Shown here piece after piece: positions 58,296 to 64,000 of a DNA stretch of 64,000 bases. Position 1 is the first letter of the stretch. Each line of letters starts with the position of its first letter. The position numbers were made by a program, and so were the translations under genes. A model generated the notes under the pieces. It made no database searches. It was not told where the DNA came from and saw only the letters and a program-made list of their open reading frames with translations. This DNA comes from Clostridioides difficile (lineage in GTDB: Bacteria > Bacillota > Clostridia > Peptostreptococcales > Peptostreptococcaceae), in NCBI RefSeq assembly GCF_001299635.1, contig NZ_JRHN01000024.1:1-64000 (forward strand), in the 5' to 3' direction.

Positions 58296-61200
58296 CTATA
58301 CCTCCTTTAGTTCACATGAAGTTTTATCTTTATTAATATATTCTAATACTTTATAAAATGGATTCTCTTTCTGATTCCATAAAAACTTATTTTTAGCTAC
58401 ACAAGCATGATCTCCTACTAATATTAGTAGTTCTTTTGATCTAGATAAAGCGACATTTAGCCTTCTCATGTCCTTTAAGAAACCAATTTTACTATCTTTA
58501 TTACTTCTAACAATGCTATATAATATTATATCTGTCTCTCTACCTTGAAATGCATCCACAGTATTTATGTCTACTTTGATTCTCTTAAATATCGATTTAT
58601 ATTTAGATTCATATTGTTTTCTTATCATACTTTTTTGAGCTTGATAGCCAGCTATAATTCCAACTTCTTTATCAATATTATTTTTAAGACAATCTTCATC
58701 TATTTTTTCTAGAGTATCAAAAATAATGTCTATTTCACATTTATTTATGTATGTATCTTTTATCTTTTCTTCTAATCTATTTTGTTTTCTGGATGTAGAT
58801 AGCCAAACTACACTTTTTCCCCTCCACATATTCAATCCATGATCTCTATCTTCAAATGTAGTTCCAGATTTTAATTCTCCATTGTAGAAAACATTACTTA
58901 TCAAATTACCTATTCCAGGACTCATTCTATATTGTTTGTCTAACATAATCTTGCATGAACTATTTATATTATTAGCAATATATTCAAATAAGCTTTCTTC
59001 TAATTCAGCTTTATTTATATTAAGCTTCTTAAGCTCCTCTTCTTCTAAGTCTCTATCTATAATTGGTGGAAGCTGCTTATGATCTCCAACTAATATTATT
59101 CTTTTTCCTAATACCATTGGAACTAATATCTCTGGAGGTGTTGCTCTACCAGCTTCATCAATTATTACCCAGTCAAATACTAAGCTTGCACTAGATGCAA
59201 TATTAGCAACACCTAAACAAGTAGCTCCTATAATTGTTGCACTATTTACTGCTTCATTTAAGAATTCTTCACATTTGACTATTCTATCAGACCATTCCTT
59301 TATAATTGGTTCTATAGTAGATAATTTTTTATAATCATATTCTTTTTCTTTTATTTTGAATTCTATATCATTTTTTATAGAATAATATTCTTTATCATTA
59401 TTTATACCTAACATATCTTTACTATTTTGAATTTCATTTAATATTGATTCTTTGTTTTTTGTTATTTTAGATATTTCTTCTTCTAATTCAGCTCTTAAAT
59501 TACTTATATCGTTTGCTTCATCTATATTTCTTAAAAATTCATTACCTAAATTTAGATAATCTATCATAAAATCATTAATAATTATTTCAAGACTACTATC
59601 TATAATATCGTTTTCTTTTGACTTTATTTTCAAAGAAAATTTCTTTATCTCTGAGAATGCTTTATTTACTAATATAAATTTTTTATTTATTTCATCCAAT
59701 TTAGTTTTGTTATTTAAAATTTTATCATCTACAGTATTTATTTCAGCTTCTAGAGAATCTATTTTATTTATAAGTTTATAGTTATTAACAATTAATGGAT
59801 CTATTTGGATTTTATCTTTAAATTTTTCTAGGTATAATTTGCTCTTCTCAATTACTGTATTAGTCCATTCTTCCAAAAACTCTTCTATCATGTAGTCATG
59901 TACATTTTCTGATAATTTCTCCCTTCTACCTATTCTTATCATAGATATATCAGGTACTTCATCTTTTATTTTTATTAAAGCATGATCAACTGCTACATTT
60001 GACTGTGAAGAAATTAGTATTCTACTATCTTTATTTTTCTTTAGTATTTGAGTAACTATTTCAGTTATAAACGTTGTTTTCCCAGTTCCAGGTGGTCCCT
60101 GTAATAAAAATATGTCTTCACTCTGAAGAGCTTTTAAAACACTTTCTTTTTTTAAATCATCTATTTTAGATGATTTAAATACTATATCTGAATGTAATAA
60201 GTTACTACTATTTCTCGCTTTTTGAGGGTCAATTAATATTTTACTTAAATTTTGATTAATACTTTCATTATACCTAACTACTGACATAGCTTTCTCTTGC
60301 CTTTTAAGTGCATATTCCATCAAAGCTTTATCAACAGATAGTTCACCACTTGTAGATAGAAGAGATAAATCTATATCCTTATTAAGGGTTATAATAACTT
60401 CTCCATCCTTAAAATCTGAGAAGTAACCTACATTATGTTGCTTTTGGATATTATCCTTACAAGTCATGGTTAATGGTTGATCTTCTATATAGGGAACCTC
60501 CTCTATAGAATCCAGCAACTCAACTCTTATTTGAGAACTATATTTATTTACATCAAAAGTCTCATATCTAAGCGTAAATTTAGCTTTTTCTATATTATCC
60601 CTTTGGAGTCTTATTACTTTGTTCCATTTATCAACTAGCCCTTTACTTGATAAATTATCTTGCTTAATTATGTCTAGATGTTTATTATATATGATTATAC
60701 GCTCAACTAATTCATTTATATTATAATTTATAATTGTAGGTACTCTATCTGACACATACCATTTAAAATCAACAGGCATAGATAAATCCTTATTATTCTC
60801 ATGTGTTTCTGAGTATCTTGTATTTAAATAAATTGCTGTTAAACTATTTTTAGTTTTATTATTTATGACACATTTAAATGTAAATTGTTTACCATATAGA
60901 TTTAGTGAAATTTCTCCAGTATTAGATTCTGTTTTATTAATGTTAATAAAACTTTCTGAGTCTAAATCTTCCTGTACTATCTTTATAGCTTCATTTCTAT
61001 CAGTAGAGTTTATATAATTTAATTGATATAGTTTAGTAACAACACTATTAGTTAAACCTATATAGTAAAATTCTTCATTGTTTGTTTTATACTCATTATT
61101 GAAAAAGTTCATTATATCATTAATATTTGAAATACGCTCACTAGCTTTAGGTTCTATCATCTTATTTATAATCTCTTTGTATTCAAACTTTATAGATGTA

Positions 61201-61936
61201 TCTTCTTTTATCTTTGTATATATATCAATTTCTGGGTTTATAATGATATTTGATAGTATTTCATAAATTATTATCCCTAGTGAATATATATCTGATTTAT
61301 GAGTTATGTCTATACCTAACTTCTGCTCAGGAGATGCATACTTGTGACTTATATAATTCTTTAATGTGTAATCACTATAAAATGTATCTTTCAATTTACT
61401 TACACCATAATCAATTACTTTTATGTTAAGTTGTTTATCAATTAATATATTTGATGGTTTCAAATCTCTATGTATTATATTTTTACTATGTGAATACCTA
61501 AGAGCATCTAGTATTTGCTTTATTACAATTATTTTATCAGAATCGTTTAAAATACTATCGTTTATATATTCTTTTAAATTTGTGCCTTCAAAATACTCCA
61601 AAACTATAAAATACATTTTGTTAATATTGTCAAACCCTCTATCTAATATTTTTATTATATTTTTATTATATTTTTATGTTCTAAAATTTGTAAACTCTCA
61701 ACTTCTCTATTAAAGATTTTCAAGTTTAATGTATCATCATAAGAGACCTTATCAAATAACTTTACAATACATATTGAATTTTCATCAATTTTTTTACTCA
61801 GATCTTGACATAGGCATACAGTTGTCATATTTCCATCATTCAAACTTTTTATAATATTATACTTATTATTTATAACACCCATCATGTCCTCCATTATATT
61901 AAAAATTTCATCTAATATTTTACTGTTTATATACAT
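58296..61936 (-). pseudogene. Protein kinase-SF1 helicase fusion, split by an 11-bp tandem repeat
   Basis: Two frames: 61936-61655 (kinase N-lobe, ending LEHKNIIKI, Lys in ICIVKLF) and 61616-58296 (1106 residues). Deleting one 11-bp unit at 61646-61677 joins them as HKNIIKILDRGFDNINKMYF, a ~1209-residue protein. Kinase: HRDLKPSNILI, VIDYGVSKL, ASPEQKLG, DIYSLGIIIYEIL. Helicase, Upf1/Dna2-like: LLQGPPGTGKTTFI (~505 of the long frame), WVIIDEAGRATPPE (~818), GDHKQLPP, DKQYRMSPGI, TVDAFQGRETD, RRLNVALSRSKELL (~1058). A long coiled coil lies between motifs I and II. Coupled to a PLD nuclease; defence role inferred. Confidence 0.8.
61646..61677. repeat. 11-bp tandem repeat (2.9 units) breaking the kinase frame
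   Basis: ATATTTTTATT at 61646-61656 and 61657-61667, then 10 of 11 bases at 61668-61677. An 11-base unit changes the frame with each gain or loss. Loss of one unit makes the kinase continuous. Confidence 0.85.
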
Positions 61937-62144
61937 ATTTTATCACTTTTTTAATAAATATGTTTTATTCTTATACTTAAATCTCCTTAATATTAAAACT
62001 TAAGATATTAATATTAACAAAGAGGTAATAAGAAATAACATATAGAAATCCAAAAGGGGGCTGAACTAAAATTTGATTGAAAAAGATTGATTTTGAAACA
62101 ATTTATTTTTAACTAAATTTATATAGAAAGTGAGGAGATAACAA

Positions 62145-62774
62145 ATGCTAAAAAGTTATTCAATTAATGAATATATTAAAATACTTAGATTTTGCACATC
62201 AGAGCAGCTAATAAGACTAGATCCAAAAGATATAGAAAATGTAACTCCCAAAAGTAAAATCAAAAAGATTAATAATATAAAAAAATTTGCATTAAAAAAA
62301 GGACAAAGAATTGTAAAACCAGGCTATAGTTTTTACTATGATAATGAGAACGATATTTTCATAGATGTATTAGCTGACCAAGACAAAATTAACCAGGATG
62401 AACTAATATTAACAAATGTATATATAGAGTTTAAAGATATGATGAATATATGTTACTTCAATAAAGATAATGGTGTTATTCCAAGAATATATTTTTACCA
62501 AATCTATGAAAATAATGATGAAGAAGACTTGAAAAGATTTGATATTATTTATTGCAATCCTTCAGATCAAAGCTTAGTAGAAATATTAGTTCAGACAGAA
62601 GAAGATATAAAAAATATATTGGTAGTTTTAAATGAAAATAATCTTACAAGTTATCGAGAATTTAAATTATTTAAAAATAAAAGGATTGTATTTGTCTTAG
62701 TAAAAGATAGAAGATTGCTGTTAAGTGATACCCTGTCTGACATAATACAAAAATATAATAATTATCATAGATGA
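62145..62774 (+). CDS. Hypothetical protein
   Basis: 209 residues, GAGGAGA upstream. N-terminal helix-rich part (SINEYIKILRFCTSEQLIRL), basic stretch (KSKIKKINNIKKFALKKGQR), then beta-rich and acidic segments. No signal peptide or known motif. It reads away from the kinase-helicase operon and is followed by the CPBP protease gene 55 bases later, so possibly one operon with it. Confidence 0.5.
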   Translation: MLKSYSINEYIKILRFCTSEQLIRLDPKDIENVTPKSKIKKINNIKKFALKKGQRIVKPGYSFYYDNENDIFIDVLADQDKINQDELILTNVYIEFKDMMNICYFNKDNGVIPRIYFYQIYENNDEEDLKRFDIIYCNPSDQSLVEILVQTEEDIKNILVVLNENNLTSYREFKLFKNKRIVFVLVKDRRLLLSDTLSDIIQKYNNYHR

Positions 62775-62777
62775 TAA

Positions 62778-62814
62778 AATTTATTGGTCAATAGATTTTA
62801 TTGGCCAATAAATA
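62778..62814 (+). terminator. Hairpin between the two genes
   Basis: ATTTATTGGTCAATA ... ATTGGCCAATAAAT inverted repeat in the 55-base gap. No T run, so it may be an operator or weak attenuator. Confidence 0.4.
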
Positions 62815-62829
62815 TGAATAGGAGAATTT

Positions 62830-63498
62830 ATGAGAAAGTATAGGGATATTTTTTTTGTGACAATCATACATACAATATTAATTTTGACATCTACATCATT
62901 AGTAACTATAATAACAAATAGAGTTACTAATGTGTATGTGTATTCGGTTTTAAATATAGTACTATTAGTAATAATATATTACAATATGTATGTTTTAATA
63001 TATAAATTCCCAGTAGATAAGATTAAATATAAAAATAATAAAAAGAAAATTACACCCTACATAACAATACTACTTTTTATAATGGTTACAAATTCAATAC
63101 TACTAAGTAAACTTGAAAATACTTTTTTAAATTTAAATCTATATTCTGTACTCCCGAAATTAAACTTAATACTTGATACTTCATCTAAACTTATCATTTA
63201 TTTATTATCTTTATTTATTCAGACTTGTTTAATTGCTCCTATAGCAGAAGAATTAATTTATAGGAAATTTATATTAAATAATCTACTTGATAATTGTAAT
63301 GCTTTCAAGTCTATAATATTATCTTCTTTTTTATTTAGTATATATCATTTAAATCTATTACAAGGCATCAATGCAATGATAATAGGTGTCTTTCTAGGCT
63401 ATTTATACCATAGGACTTGTTCAATTAATATATGTATCTTATTACATTTTATTAATAATTTTATTAACTTCATTATTTTGACAATCTATATTACATAA
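62830..63498 (+). CDS. CPBP-family intramembrane metalloprotease (Abi-type)
   Basis: 222 residues, GGAGA upstream. About six membrane segments. Catalytic blocks: IAPIAEELIYRKFILNNLL (EExxxR at ~139), SSFLFSIYHLNLLQGI (His ~172) and CSINICILLHFINNFI (His ~205), all needed for CPBP activity. Members mature prenylated proteins in eukaryotes and in bacteria serve bacteriocin immunity or signalling. The substrate here is unknown. Confidence 0.8.
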   Translation: MRKYRDIFFVTIIHTILILTSTSLVTIITNRVTNVYVYSVLNIVLLVIIYYNMYVLIYKFPVDKIKYKNNKKKITPYITILLFIMVTNSILLSKLENTFLNLNLYSVLPKLNLILDTSSKLIIYLLSLFIQTCLIAPIAEELIYRKFILNNLLDNCNAFKSIILSSFLFSIYHLNLLQGINAMIIGVFLGYLYHRTCSINICILLHFINNFINFIILTIYIT

Positions 63499-63719
63499 AA
63501 AATCTTTAGTTTTTCTAAAACATTTTAAAATATGACATTTATGCTATAGAACAAGTTAATAATATGCATGAAGTTATTGATTTAGTTGACATTAAGAATA
63601 AAGACTCAGAAGATATAGCCATTCAATGCACAGTAAATATATGGTAATAATTGGATTTGATTATATAAAATTATTGCTGTAACATTTAATTAAATAAACA
63701 AATGATTGGGGCGATAATT

Positions 63720-64000
63720 ATGTATTTGAAAAGATTATCAAAATCAGAATTAATTATAATGAAATTTATTTGGAGTTTAGATACAGGGGTAAAATCATAT
63801 GATGTTGTTAATTATATGAAAGAAAAATATAGCTGGTCAGAAAAAACAACACTAAAGACTTTGTCTAAGTTATCAAATAAAAGATTCTTATATATTCAAG
63901 AAACAAGTCAATGTACATACTATACAATTTCAATTAAAGAAGATAAGTATTCTGAATTTATATCGCAAAAAATACATAAGCTCTTAGGGTGCAACTCTAT
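63720..64000 (+). CDS. BlaI/MecI-family repressor (C-terminus off window)
   Basis: 93 residues visible, open to the window end. GGGGCG precedes ATG 63720. YLKRLSKSELIIMKFIWSLD, KYSWSEKTTLKTLSKLSNKR and CTYYTISIKED match the winged helix of BlaI/MecI. It resembles the repressor at 1172-1555 in length and layout but only moderately in sequence. The gap before it (63499-63719) has no supported gene, only a 27-codon ORF at 63564 without a ribosome site. Confidence 0.75.
   Translation, partial: MYLKRLSKSELIIMKFIWSLDTGVKSYDVVNYMKEKYSWSEKTTLKTLSKLSNKRFLYIQETSQCTYYTISIKEDKYSEFISQKIHKLLGCNS

Noticed and set aside
63564-63647. 27-codon ORF MHEVIDLVDIKNKDSEDIAI... before the second BlaI-like gene
   Set aside because: No ribosome site, no recognisable family and too short; possibly a remnant, not supported as a gene.

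Overview
This is a very AT-rich window with clostridial coding style: strong AGGAGG ribosome sites, frequent TTG and GTG starts, and A/T-rich codons. It reads as part of a large conjugative plasmid. It carries iterons beside a putative Rep gene, a ParM/ParR-type partition locus, a plasmid-borne sliding clamp and primase, a Gram-positive type IV secretion system (T4SS) and a type IV coupling protein. A CWB2 cell-wall protein and a type I toxin-antitoxin pair that closely resembles the Clostridioides difficile family point to Peptostreptococcaceae (Clostridioides / Paeniclostridium / Paraclostridium). That host assignment is inference. Both window ends cut through genes.

Layout. 1-2.2 kb: end of an Asn/Gln/Tyr-rich protein, a secreted peptidoglycan-binding protein, a BlaI-type repressor and an HTH protein with its palindromic operator. 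2.2-6.6 kb: replication region, with 11 iterons between two divergent genes, one of which is the putative initiator. 6.6-13.3 kb: vestigial copies of the HTH gene and its operator, a large UvrD-like helicase with TPR repeats, a membrane protein, a perfect 32-bp palindrome, and a second UvrD-like helicase interrupted by a one-base shift at an A7 tract. 13.5-16.7 kb: zinc-ribbon protein, beta clamp and primase. 16.7-18.8 kb: centromere-like repeats, ParM, ParR. 19.2-21.7 kb: two DNA-binding or unknown proteins, then a sigma factor translationally coupled to a tiny leader ORF. 21.7-33.1 kb: T4SS genes (pilin-like proteins, PrgI/VirB3, VirB4, VirB6-like, bifunctional peptidoglycan hydrolase, and a VirB4-like protein without a P-loop). 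33.2-39.8 kb: a compact Tad/Flp pilus operon. 39.8-40.15 kb: type I toxin with antisense RNA. 40.4-43.3 kb: unknown proteins and an XRE regulator facing 20-bp tandem repeats. 43.5-47.1 kb: three exported proteins, two of which share a C-terminal tail. 47.2-49.3 kb: HEPN-motif protein with a small partner, then a decayed S1-protein fragment. 49.6-51.9 kb: XRE regulator and small phage- or plasmid-type proteins, including YopX. 51.9-56.6 kb: palindrome array, replication-relaxation protein, VirD4-type coupling protein and an S1-domain protein. 56.8-61.9 kb, minus strand: kinase-helicase fusion and PLD nuclease, a plausible defence pair. 62.1-64 kb: unknown protein, CPBP protease, second BlaI-like repressor.

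How it fits together. Rep with iterons, clamp, primase and ParM/ParR maintain the plasmid. The sigma factor lies at the head of the T4SS genes and may drive them. The T4SS and coupling protein move DNA, and the Tad pilus and surface proteins probably help cell contact. Type I TA, HEPN and kinase-helicase-PLD modules look like stabilisation or anti-phage cargo. The kinase-helicase frame is broken by an 11-bp tandem repeat; loss of one unit restores it exactly, which suggests an on/off switch or a very recent inactivation. No classical relaxase was recognised in the window.
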